A DNA stretch of 34,670 bases from Rubrivivax gelatinosus (lineage in GTDB: Bacteria; Pseudomonadota; Gammaproteobacteria; Burkholderiales; Burkholderiaceae_C): assembly GCF_016583785.1 (NCBI RefSeq), contig NZ_NRRU01000057.1:1-34670 (forward strand). Direction: 5' to 3'. The notes below the pieces were generated by a model. It made no database searches and was not told where the DNA came from. It was given only the letters and a program-made list of their open reading frames with translations. This document shows, piece after piece, positions 1 to 7,376 of this stretch (position 1 is the stretch's first letter; every line of letters starts with the position of its first letter). The position numbers were made by a program, and so were the translations under genes.

Positions 1-1026
1 CGCCATGCGGCCCACCGGCGCCGCGACGCCGGTGCGCAGCTCGTACAGCGCCAGCACCGCCGCTGCCGCCACCAGCGGCAGCACGTGGTAGATGCCGCGG
101 TACAGCAGCAGCGCGCCCAGCACCTCCTGCACCGGCACCTGCGGGCCGAGCGCGGCCAGCATCACGGCTTCGAACACGCCGATGCCGCCCGGCACGTGGC
201 TGACGATGGAGGCCGCGATCGCCACCGCGTAGAAGGCGACGAAGCTGGCCAGTGGCAGCGCCCCGGCGGGCAGCAGGCACCACAGCACCGCCGCCGAACA
301 CGCCAGCTCGACGCCGCCGATGGCCAGCTGGCGCAGCGCCAGCCCGGCCTGCGGCAAGCGCATCGACCAGCGGCCCAGCCGCAGCACGCGCTGGCGCGCG
401 CACAGCACCACGAAGCCGGCCAGAGCGGCCAGCGCCAGCAGCGCACCGGCGCGCAGCAGCAGCGCCGGCAGGTGCAGCTGCGGCGCCACCAGCTCGGCCG
501 CCCAGAGCAGGCCCAGGGCGCCGAAGGCGGTGATGCCGAGGAAGAACGCGGCGGCGTTGAAGACGATGGCGCGCGTGATCTTCGCCGGCTCGACGCCCGC
601 GGCGCCGTACAGCCGCATGCGCACCGCGCCGCCGGTCAGCGGGCCCAGGCCGATGGTGTTGCCCAGCGCGTAGGCGACGAAGGAGGTCAGCATCACCGTG
701 CCCGGCCGCACCTGCGCGCCGGCGTGGCGCAGCGCCGAGGCGTCGTAGCCGGTCAGCGCGAGAAAGCTCGCGGCCGTGAACAGCAGCGCCAGCACGATGT
801 CGCGCTGCGGGGTGGCCTTGATCGCCGCCAGCACGTCGGCGTAACGCACTTCGTGCAGCACGGCACCGAGGGCCGCGACGATCACGAGCACGAAGAGCAG
901 GCCGAGTGCGGCCAGGGCCCAGGGCCGGGCGCGCGGCCACCATTCGCCCAGCCAGGCCCACGGTTTCCAGCGTGCGCTCAGCGCGGCGTGGCTGGTGGTG
1001 GCGGCGGGATCGGGAACGGAAACCAT
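1..1026 (-). CDS. MprF-type phosphatidylglycerol flippase domain protein (partial, C-terminus cut by window edge)
   Basis: An open frame of 342 codons runs from an ATG at 1026 to base 1 without a stop, so the gene continues outside the window. The translation starts MVSVPDPAAT, has one early hydrophobic segment (about residues 36-56) and then a series of hydrophobic helices. A late motif, SHVPGGIGVFEAVMLAAL, is the signature of the LPG_synthase_TM (UPF0104/MprF N-terminal) flippase domain. In MprF proteins this membrane domain flips aminoacylated phosphatidylglycerol and is followed by a cytoplasmic aminoacyl transferase domain. That second part would lie beyond the window, so full MprF versus a stand-alone YbhN-like flippase cannot be decided. 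The 135 bases between it and the diguanylate cyclase stop hold no gene. Family assignment is good; substrate is inference. Confidence 0.8.
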   Translation of the reverse strand, partial: MVSVPDPAATTSHAALSARWKPWAWLGEWWPRARPWALAALGLLFVLVIVAALGAVLHEVRYADVLAAIKATPQRDIVLALLFTAASFLALTGYDASALRHAGAQVRPGTVMLTSFVAYALGNTIGLGPLTGGAVRMRLYGAAGVEPAKITRAIVFNAAAFFLGITAFGALGLLWAAELVAPQLHLPALLLRAGALLALAALAGFVVLCARQRVLRLGRWSMRLPQAGLALRQLAIGGVELACSAAVLWCLLPAGALPLASFVAFYAVAIAASIVSHVPGGIGVFEAVMLAALGPQVPVQEVLGALLLYRGIYHVLPLVAAAAVLALYELRTGVAAPVGRMA

Positions 1027-1161
1027 GAGCGATTCAAACACCAGCCGGCGCGTGCATCGCAAAGACCCGCCGGGGTGCGGGAGCGTGCGGCGCCGGGGAA
1101 CGGCCGCCGGCATCGTGCCACCGCGTGCCCGCAGCGGGCCTGCAGCCGCTGCGCACCCGGC

Positions 1162-2613
1162 TCAGCCGGGCGGCGCGTCCGCCGGCGCGTCGCCGTACAG
1201 CCGCACCGTGTTGCGCCCCGTGTCCTTGGCCCGGTACATGGCCGAATCGGCCCACTTCAGCACGTCGGCGGTGCCGGCCTCCTGCCCGGTGAAGAGGCTG
1301 ACGCCGATGCTGGCGGTGCAGCGGTGCTCGACCTCGGCGAGCACGCCGCCGTCGCGCTCGATGCTCAGCCGGTAGGGCTCGCTCAGCGCCTTCAGGATCT
1401 TGTCGGCCACGCCCAGCGCCTGCGTCGCGGAGCGCCTGCGGTCGATGTCCAGGCTGGGCAGCAGCACGATGAACTCGTCGCCGCCCAGGCGCGCCACGGT
1501 GTCGGCGCGGCGCACGCAGTGCTCCAGCCGCGACGCGGCCTGCAGCAGCACGGCGTCGCCGACGTCGTGGCCATGGCGGTCGTTCAGCGCCTTGAAGTTG
1601 TCCAGGTCCAGGAAGAGCAGGGCGCCGCAGTGGCCGCTGCGGCTGCTGGCGGTCATCGCCTGGGCCAGGCGGTCCAGCAGCAGGCGGCGGTTGGGCAGGT
1701 CGGTGAGCGCGTCGTGGAAAGCCAGCTGCCGCACCTGCTGCTCGAGCAGCTTGCGCTCGGTGATGTCGCGCGTGATGCCCTGGTAGCCGGTCACGGCGCC
1801 GTGTTCGTCCAGCCGCACCCGGGCCATCACCTCGCCCCAGCGCAGGCTGCCGTCCTTGCAGCGGTGCTGCGCCTCGAAAGCCATGAAGCCCAGCAGCCGC
1901 GGCGGCCCGGGTTGCGGCGGCGCGCGCTGCAACTGCTCGGCCGCGGTGGCCGCGCCCTCGTCGGTGAGCATCTCGAACAGGTGGCGGCCCAGCACCTCGC
2001 AGGCGCGGTAGCCGCGCAGCCGCTCGTCGGCCGGGCTGATGTAGGTGACGCGCAGGTCCCGATCGGCCTTCCAGATGATGTCCAGCGTGTCCTCGATCAG
2101 CTGGCGGTACAAGGCCTCGCTCTGGTGCAGCTCCTGGGTGCGGATGCGGATCTCGGTCTCCAGTTCCCGGTTGCGCTCCTGCAGCCCGGCCAGCGGATAG
2201 ACCTCGCCGTCGCGCACCAGGTGGTAGGGGATCGAGATGCCGCTGTGCACGATCTTCCACTGCGCCGCTTCGAGCCGGAAGATCAGCACCAGCCGCGCCA
2301 CCTCGCGTGCCAGCGTGTGCTCGGGCATCGGCAGGTGGATGTGAAAGAAGGCGGTGGTCGCGACGACGTCGTCGCTCAGGTCCTGCAGCGCCAGGTCCAG
2401 CATCTCGATGCGGATCGGCAGCGGCACCTGCGCGAAGTCCTGCAGCGTGATGCGCACCCACTCGAGACGGTCGTGCACCAGCACCGCGCCGCCGCCGGTG
2501 TAGCCGCTGAACTCGTCGCTGAACAGTTCGGTCAGGCGCTCGTCGCGCGAGGCGTACATGCGGATGTACGTGTCGAACAAGCCGCGGATCTGTTGTTCTC
2601 GATGAGCGTGCAT
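1162..2613 (-). CDS. SnoaL-like/PAS/GGDEF diguanylate cyclase
   Basis: Predicted to make cyclic di-GMP from two GTP in response to a sensed signal. Of 483 residues, the first 150 or so (MHAHREQQIRGLFDTYIRMY onward) look like a SnoaL/NTF2-type alpha+beta barrel. A short coiled linker (QERNRELETEIRIRTQEL) follows, then a PAS domain at about residues 170-290 ending in the usual DITERK, then a GGDEF domain. The active-site GGDEF is at residues 377-381 and the product-inhibition site RRAD lies five residues before it, so the enzyme should be active and feedback-controlled. The ATG at 2613 is chosen because the upstream extension is low-complexity and not domain-like. It is transcribed away from the met-type operon. 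The ligand of the SnoaL or PAS domain is unknown. Confidence 0.88.
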   Translation of the reverse strand: MHAHREQQIRGLFDTYIRMYASRDERLTELFSDEFSGYTGGGAVLVHDRLEWVRITLQDFAQVPLPIRIEMLDLALQDLSDDVVATTAFFHIHLPMPEHTLAREVARLVLIFRLEAAQWKIVHSGISIPYHLVRDGEVYPLAGLQERNRELETEIRIRTQELHQSEALYRQLIEDTLDIIWKADRDLRVTYISPADERLRGYRACEVLGRHLFEMLTDEGAATAAEQLQRAPPQPGPPRLLGFMAFEAQHRCKDGSLRWGEVMARVRLDEHGAVTGYQGITRDITERKLLEQQVRQLAFHDALTDLPNRRLLLDRLAQAMTASSRSGHCGALLFLDLDNFKALNDRHGHDVGDAVLLQAASRLEHCVRRADTVARLGGDEFIVLLPSLDIDRRRSATQALGVADKILKALSEPYRLSIERDGGVLAEVEHRCTASIGVSLFTGQEAGTADVLKWADSAMYRAKDTGRNTVRLYGDAPADAPPG

Positions 2614-3000
2614 GGCCTTGGCTGGCTCGGTGATGGCGGGCGTCGCCGGCGGCCGGTTCGGGTCGCCGGCCGCCCAGGCTGCTCCGGTCGTCCTGCGGCT
2701 GCAGACAGCGGGCCTGGCCTGGCACCGCCGCCCTGGACGGCCTGATTCGCCCCAACGGTTCGGGTTGGATATCGGCAGGAAACCGGCGCGATGGAGGGTT
2801 GTATCTTGATCCAGCGCACATCGGCCCGCGGCCGACACGGCCGCAGGTACCGGTCATCGCTTCAAGCGGCCGTCGCCGCTGCAGGCGTCCGGATGCCGGC
2901 CGGGGCACCTGCTGGGCAAGCATTCATATCTGTTTTACTTCGTTCCGGGCGCCTTCTGGCATGAGGAGACTCATATCTCCGCTTCCGTTTGTGCCGTCCC
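2614..3000. other. Divergent intergenic region between diguanylate cyclase and ABC operon
   Basis: 387 bases with no convincing gene. The part nearest the ABC operon (about 2920-2985) is visibly richer in A/T than its surroundings and probably holds the operon promoter and operator. I looked for SAM or SAH riboswitch signatures because of the methionine-type transporter and did not recognise one. Confidence 0.5.
2924..2980 (+). promoter_or_regulatory. Candidate operator: repeated TCATATCT plus small inverted repeat
   Basis: TCATATCT occurs twice in the same orientation, at 2924-2931 and 2971-2978, 47 bases apart. The second copy sits in an inverted repeat GGAGA-N6-TCTCC (2965-2980). The block is A/T-rich in a G/C-rich gap and ends 20 bases before the ABC ATPase start. 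It could be a binding site for a sulfur-responsive LysR-type regulator, but no regulator gene is adjacent, so this is a guess from position and pattern only. Confidence 0.3.
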
Positions 3001-3837
3001 ATGTCCGTCCCCGAAACCCTCGCCGCGCCGCTGATCCGGCTCGACGGGCTCTTCAAGTCCTATCGCCTGCCCACCGGCGACAGCTTCGACGCGGTGCACG
3101 ACGTCTCGCTGCAGGTGCGCCGCGGCGACGCCTTCGGCATCGTCGGCCAGAGCGGCGCCGGCAAGTCGACGCTGCTGCGCCTCGTCAACCTGCTCGAGCG
3201 CCCCGACCGCGGCCGCGTCGAGGTCGAAGGGCGCGAGCTGACGGCGCTGGGCAAACGCGAGCTGCGTCTGGCGCGGCAGTCGATCGGCATGATCTTCCAG
3301 CAGTTCAACCTGCTGCAGAACGCCACCGTCTTCGACAACGTCGCCTTCCCGCTGCGGCTGCACGGCTCGCGTTCGCGCGCCGAAATCGCCGCGCGTGTCG
3401 CCGAGTGCCTGGCCATCGTCGGCTTGAACGACAAGCGCGACAGCTACCCGGCCCAGCTCTCGGGCGGGCAGAAGCAGCGCGTGGCGATCGCCCGCGCGCT
3501 GGCGCCGAACCCTTCGGTGCTGCTGTGCGACGAACCGACCTCGGCGCTGGACGCCGACACCACGCGCCAGGTGCTGCGCACGCTGGCCGACATCAATACC
3601 CGCCTGGGCGTGACCATCGTCATCGTCACCCACGAACTGGAGGTGGTGCGTTTCCTGTGCCGCCAGGTCGCCGTCGTCGAACGTGGCGCGGTGGCCGAGC
3701 AGTTCGCGCTCGCCGAACGCGGCGTGCGCCGCCGCACCTCGCTCGGCCGGGCGCTGCAGCGCCTGGTCGACCACCCGCCCGAAGTCGACGACGCCGACGC
3801 CGCGGCCACCGAAGAACCGGAGCCGGTCCATGCCTGA
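3001..3837 (+). CDS. metN: MetN-like ABC transporter ATP-binding protein
   Basis: ATPase subunit of an importer of the methionine uptake (MUT) family. Walker A GQSGAGKST, the signature LSGGQKQRVAIARAL, Walker B VLLCDEPTSALD and the switch histidine (VTHELEV) are all present in 278 residues. Typical MetN is about 340 residues and ends in a regulatory NIL domain that binds methionine. Here the protein ends soon after the ATPase fold in an acidic tail, so the NIL domain is missing or vestigial and trans-inhibition by methionine is not expected. The ATG at 3001 is used; an in-frame start 12 bases upstream is less likely. It overlaps the permease gene by 8 bases. A substrate other than methionine is possible. 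Confidence 0.88.
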   Translation: MSVPETLAAPLIRLDGLFKSYRLPTGDSFDAVHDVSLQVRRGDAFGIVGQSGAGKSTLLRLVNLLERPDRGRVEVEGRELTALGKRELRLARQSIGMIFQQFNLLQNATVFDNVAFPLRLHGSRSRAEIAARVAECLAIVGLNDKRDSYPAQLSGGQKQRVAIARALAPNPSVLLCDEPTSALDADTTRQVLRTLADINTRLGVTIVIVTHELEVVRFLCRQVAVVERGAVAEQFALAERGVRRRTSLGRALQRLVDHPPEVDDADAAATEEPEPVHA

Positions 3838-4492
3838 GAACATCGTCTCGCTGCTGCCCGAGCTCTGGCTCGCCGTCGGCCAGACGGCGCTGATGCTGGC
3901 CATCGGCCTGGGCGCGGCGCTGCTGGTCGGCGGCCCGCTGGGCGTCTGGCTGTTCCTGCTCGGCCCGGGCCAGCCGCTGGCTTCGGCGCCGGTCTACAGC
4001 GTCGTCAGCTGGCTCGTGAACCTGGTGCGCTCCTTCCCCTTCATCATCCTGCTGGTGGCGCTGGTCCCGGTCACGCGTGTCATTGCCGGCACCTCGATCG
4101 GGCCGCTGGCGGCGGCGGTGCCGCTGTCCTTCGCCGCGATCCCGTACTTCGCGCGCCTGGTGGAGCAGACGCTGCGCGAGGTGCCGCGCGGCGTCGTCGA
4201 GGCGGCGCACGCGATGGGCGCCTCGGAGCTGCAGATCGTCTGGCGCGTGCTCGTCGTCGAGGCGCGCTCGGGCCTGGTGCTGGCGCTGACGGTGCTGTCC
4301 ATCAGCTTCCTGTCGTACTCGGCGGTGGCCGGCGTCGTCGGCGGCGGCGGCATCGGCGACCTCGCGATCCGCTACGGCTACTACCGCTTCCAGACCGACG
4401 TGATGGTGTTCACCGTCGCGATCCTGGTCGTGCTCGTGCAGCTCATCCAGTTCGGCGGCAACACGCTCGCGCGCCGGCTGGACAAGCGCTGA
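3830..4492 (+). CDS. metI: MetI-like ABC transporter permease
   Basis: Inner-membrane permease of the same importer: 220 residues, about five hydrophobic segments, and the cytoplasmic coupling loop EAAHAMGASELQIVWRVLV, which matches the EAA motif of methionine-type permeases. The pattern VAGVVGGGGIGDLAIRYGYYRFQ near the C-terminus is also typical of MetI (first part AGVVGGGGIGDLA). Its ATG lies inside the end of the ATPase gene, so the two are translationally coupled. A 41-base gap separates it from the binding-protein gene. Confidence 0.92.
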   Translation: MPENIVSLLPELWLAVGQTALMLAIGLGAALLVGGPLGVWLFLLGPGQPLASAPVYSVVSWLVNLVRSFPFIILLVALVPVTRVIAGTSIGPLAAAVPLSFAAIPYFARLVEQTLREVPRGVVEAAHAMGASELQIVWRVLVVEARSGLVLALTVLSISFLSYSAVAGVVGGGGIGDLAIRYGYYRFQTDVMVFTVAILVVLVQLIQFGGNTLARRLDKR

Positions 4493-4533
4493 TTCCCCGC
4501 TCCCCGCCTCACCCGAACCAGGACTTGCTCACC

Positions 4534-5358
4534 ATGACGTATTCGCGCCGCTCGCTGCTGTCCGCCGCTGTCGCCTTCGCCGCCGTGCTGGGCGTGGCCA
4601 CGCTCGCGTCCCACGCCCACGCGCAGCAGAAGAAGGAGCTGGTGATCGGCGCCACCGCCGGCTCCAACCTCGACGTGCTGAAGCTGGGCATCAAGCCGCA
4701 GCTCGAGAGCAAGGGCTACAAGGTCCGCCTCGTCGAGTTCAACGACTACGTGCAGCCGAACCAGGCGCTGGCCGACGGCGCGCTCGACGCCAACTTCTTC
4801 CAGCACATCATCTACCTGAAGAAGTTCGCCGCCGACCAGAAGCTCGACATCGTCGACATCGTGCAGGGCCCGATCGCGCCGCTGGGCCTGTACTCGCGAA
4901 AGTTCAAGACCGTGGCCGAAGTGCGCGACGGCGCGCGCATCGCGCTGCCCAACGACCCGACCAACCTGGCGCGTTCGCTTGTCTTCCTGCAGCAGCACAA
5001 GCTGCTGACCGTCAAGCCCGGCGTCGACCCGCTGCGCGTGACCGAGAAGGACATCGCCGAGAACCCGAAGAAGCTGCAGCTCGTGCCGCTGGAGGCGGCG
5101 CAGCTGCCGCGTGCGCTGGACGACACCGACTTCTCGATCATCAACGGCAACTTCGCGATCTCCTCGGGCCTGAAGCTGACCGAGGCGGTGGCGCTGGAGA
5201 AGACGCCCGACTACTACCTGCTGGTCGCTGCCGTCAAACGCGCCGACCGCGACGCGCCCTGGGCGCGCGATCTCGCCGAGGCCTTCAAGACGCCGTACTT
5301 CAAGCAGGTGCTGGACAAGAACTTCGCCGGTTACGCGCGGCCGGCCTTCCTGCAATGA
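4534..5358 (+). CDS. metQ: MetQ/NlpA-family substrate-binding protein
   Basis: Periplasmic binding protein of the importer, 274 residues. After the signal peptide the mature part starts KKELVIGATAG and carries the NlpA-family features FNDYVQPNQALADGALDANFFQH and IALPNDPTNLARSL in pieces. The N-terminus MTYSRRSLLSAAVAF has a twin-arginine-like pattern and a cleavage site near AHA-QQ. There is no lipobox cysteine, whereas most proteobacterial MetQ proteins are lipoproteins, so this one is probably soluble. ATG 4534 is preferred over an in-frame TTG nine bases upstream. Its stop overlaps the next start (ATGA at 5355), which ties transport to the dioxygenase. Confidence 0.9.
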   Translation: MTYSRRSLLSAAVAFAAVLGVATLASHAHAQQKKELVIGATAGSNLDVLKLGIKPQLESKGYKVRLVEFNDYVQPNQALADGALDANFFQHIIYLKKFAADQKLDIVDIVQGPIAPLGLYSRKFKTVAEVRDGARIALPNDPTNLARSLVFLQQHKLLTVKPGVDPLRVTEKDIAENPKKLQLVPLEAAQLPRALDDTDFSIINGNFAISSGLKLTEAVALEKTPDYYLLVAAVKRADRDAPWARDLAEAFKTPYFKQVLDKNFAGYARPAFLQ

Positions 5359-5936
5359 GCGTCAGCCGGGAGCAATCGATGCAGGTCTGGCTGTTCGACG
5401 GCGAAGGTGCCGTGCGCGAGCACGCGCGCGGCACGGGCGCCGGTGTCGCGCTGCTGGCGCGGCTGGGGGTGGAGGCCGGGCGTGTCGAGATCGAGCCCGA
5501 CGCCGACTCCGGCCACCACGCGGCGCTGCAGGCGCTGCGCGAGCGCTACGGCATCGTGCACGAGGACCGCGTCGTGCTGCGCCCGGGCGACCCGGCCTGG
5601 CCGCCGCTGCGCGCGCGTTTCCTCGAGGAGCACACCCACACCGACCTGGAACTTCGCATCTTCGTCAACGGCCGCGGGTTGTTCCATGTGCGGCTGCCGG
5701 TCGGCGAACTGGCGGTGCTGTGCACGGCGGGCGACTGGATCGCGGTGCCGGCCGGTGTCGCCCACCGCTACGACGGCGGCCACAGCGCCGACTTCGAGGC
5801 GCTGCGTTTCTTCTCGCGCGCCCAGGGCTGGGAGGCCGCGCCCACCGGTGCCGGCGCGCCGACGCTGCCGCTGCTGGACGAGCTGCTGGCCGGCCGCGTG
5901 GCGGCGGCGGCAACGGCGGTCGCGGGGGGCCGATGA
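5355..5936 (+). CDS. mtnD: Acireductone dioxygenase (cupin)
   Basis: Belongs to the ARD family of the methionine salvage pathway. The iron form turns acireductone into 4-methylthio-2-oxobutanoate and formate; the nickel form makes 3-methylthiopropionate, formate and CO. All four metal ligands are visible: H93 and H95 and E99 in EEHTHTDLELRIF, and H137 in AGVAHRYD. The 44-residue spacing from first to last histidine equals that of the Klebsiella enzyme (H96 to H140). EALRFFSRAQGW near the C-terminus is also a family hallmark. Length 193 is normal. The start overlaps metQ by ATGA and the stop overlaps the ligase in the same way. No other salvage genes (mtnA, B, C, K, N) occur in the window, which is unusual. 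Family call is strong; the exact physiological reaction is open. Confidence 0.88.
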   Translation: MSVSREQSMQVWLFDGEGAVREHARGTGAGVALLARLGVEAGRVEIEPDADSGHHAALQALRERYGIVHEDRVVLRPGDPAWPPLRARFLEEHTHTDLELRIFVNGRGLFHVRLPVGELAVLCTAGDWIAVPAGVAHRYDGGHSADFEALRFFSRAQGWEAAPTGAGAPTLPLLDELLAGRVAAAATAVAGGR

Positions 5937-7291
5937 GCGCTGTGCTGGCCGAGGCCCGTGCCAGCCTGAACGGCGAGCCGCGCTATTGGGAGCCGGCGCT
6001 GGAGACGCAGTCGCGCGCCGACTGGGACGCGCTCAAGCTCGTGCGTCTGCGCCGGCACCTGCGGCACGCGGTCGACGGTTCGCCCTACTACCGCGCCGCC
6101 TTCGCCGCCGCCGGCGTCGGCCCGGACGATCTGCAGTCGCTGGCCGACCTGAGGCGCTTCCCGACGCTGGACAAACACACGCTGCGCGAGCGCCAGCTGG
6201 CCGTGCCGCCGCTGGGCGACATCACCGCGGTGCCCGAGCGCGACGTGGTCTACCTCTGCGCCTCCAGCGGCTCGACCGGCGTGCCGACGGCCTCGCCGTT
6301 CACCGCCGAAGACTTCGAGGACTGGATCAACTACGAGGCGCGCCAGTTCTGGTCGTCGGGCCTGCGCCCCAGCGACCGCTACGGCCACGCGCTCAACCTG
6401 TCGCTCTTCGTCGGCGGGCCCTGCGTGCTCGGCGCGCAGCGCCTGGGCGCCCTGAGCGTGCATGCCGGCACGCTGCCGTCGGAGCGGCTGCTGCAGATCG
6501 CGCAGCAGTTCCGGCTGACGGCGTTGTGGACGACGCCGTCCTACGCCTGGTACCTGGGCGAGACCGCGCTGAAGCAGGGCCTGGATCCGCGCCGCGACCT
6601 GGCGGTGCGGCGCATCTTCGTCGCCGGCGAGCCCGGTGGCTCGATCCCGCAGACGCGCGAGCGTATCGAGTCGCTGTGGGGCGCCAAGGTCTACGACTAC
6701 TACGGCCTGTCCGACATCTTCGGCTCCTGCGCCGGCATGTGCGAGCAGCAGCACGGGCTGCACTGGGCCGAGGACCACATCCACTGGGAGGTGCTGGACG
6801 CCGCGGGCGAACCGGTGGCCGAAGGCGAACGGGGCGAACTGGTGCTGACGACGCTGACCAAGCGCGCGCGGCCGATGATCCGCTTCCGCACCGGCGACAT
6901 CGTCTCGTTCACGACCGAGCCCTGCCGCTGCGGCCGCACCAGCGCGCGCCTGCTGGGCGTGCACGGGCGCCTGGACGACATGCTGATCATCAAGGGTGTC
7001 AACCTGTTCCCGAGCGACGTCGAGGCCGTGGTGCGGCGTTTCGGTGAGTTCAACGGCGAGTACCGCCTCGTCGTCGAGCGCGAACACCATCTCGACCGGC
7101 TGACGGTCGAGGTCGAGACCGCGGCCGGATTCATCGGCGACACGCTGGCGCTGGCCGATGGTTTCGCCCGCGCGCTCAAAGGCGCCAGCGGCGTATCGGC
7201 CGAGGTGCGGCTGCTCGCGCCCGAGACGCTGCCGCGTGCGACGCACAAGGCGCGGCGCGTGGACGACCGGCGCGAACACCTCTGGGCCTGA
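5933..7291 (+). CDS. Phenylacetate-CoA ligase-like AMP-forming CoA ligase
   Basis: An adenylate-forming acyl/aryl-CoA ligase of the PaaK family, 452 residues. Visible motifs: early PYYRAAFAAAGV, phosphate loop SSGSTGVP (residues 111-118), YYGLSDIFG in place of the usual YG-x-TE block, RFRTGDIV, the hinge region DDMLIIKGVNLFPSDVE, and the catalytic lysine in ATHKARRV (K439). The carboxylate is not evident from the sequence. No phenylacetate oxygenase (paaABCDE) genes are near. Because it is translationally coupled to acireductone dioxygenase, a methylthio-carboxylate such as 3-methylthiopropionate is a candidate substrate, but that is inference from context; aryl-acetates remain equally possible on homology alone. 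Start ATG 5933 is fixed by the 4-base overlap. Confidence 0.85.
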   Translation: MSAVLAEARASLNGEPRYWEPALETQSRADWDALKLVRLRRHLRHAVDGSPYYRAAFAAAGVGPDDLQSLADLRRFPTLDKHTLRERQLAVPPLGDITAVPERDVVYLCASSGSTGVPTASPFTAEDFEDWINYEARQFWSSGLRPSDRYGHALNLSLFVGGPCVLGAQRLGALSVHAGTLPSERLLQIAQQFRLTALWTTPSYAWYLGETALKQGLDPRRDLAVRRIFVAGEPGGSIPQTRERIESLWGAKVYDYYGLSDIFGSCAGMCEQQHGLHWAEDHIHWEVLDAAGEPVAEGERGELVLTTLTKRARPMIRFRTGDIVSFTTEPCRCGRTSARLLGVHGRLDDMLIIKGVNLFPSDVEAVVRRFGEFNGEYRLVVEREHHLDRLTVEVETAAGFIGDTLALADGFARALKGASGVSAEVRLLAPETLPRATHKARRVDDRREHLWA

Positions 7292-7345
7292 ACGCGCCCA
7301 GGGGGCCCGCGAGCACGGGCGTGCGGGGCGGCGGGTGAGGGCGGT

Positions 7346-7351
7346 TAGAGT
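7346..7351 (+). promoter_or_regulatory. Possible -10 element (TAGAGT) for the helicase gene
   Basis: In the 85-base gap before the helicase, GGTTAGAGTCC resembles the TAGAAT-like -10 elements common in G/C-rich Burkholderiales promoters. It lies about 26 bases before the ATG. No clear -35 is seen, so this is weak. Confidence 0.22.
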
Positions 7352-7376
7352 CCGAGCCTCGTTCGAACCCCTGCAC

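Noticed and set aside
85..2745. 886-codon plus-strand open frame across the flippase and cyclase genes, and similar long antisense frames at 7176-9632 and 9771-11543
   Set aside because: Low-complexity Gln/Arg/His/Ala translations opposite well-supported genes; compositional shadows.
2839..3000. SAM or SAH riboswitch upstream of the MetNIQ-like operon
   Set aside because: No recognisable conserved core; only short repeats were seen.
7361..7370. GTTCGAACCC, resembling a tRNA T-loop, before the helicase
   Set aside because: The flanking bases do not form a T-stem and no acceptor, D or anticodon arm can be found nearby.
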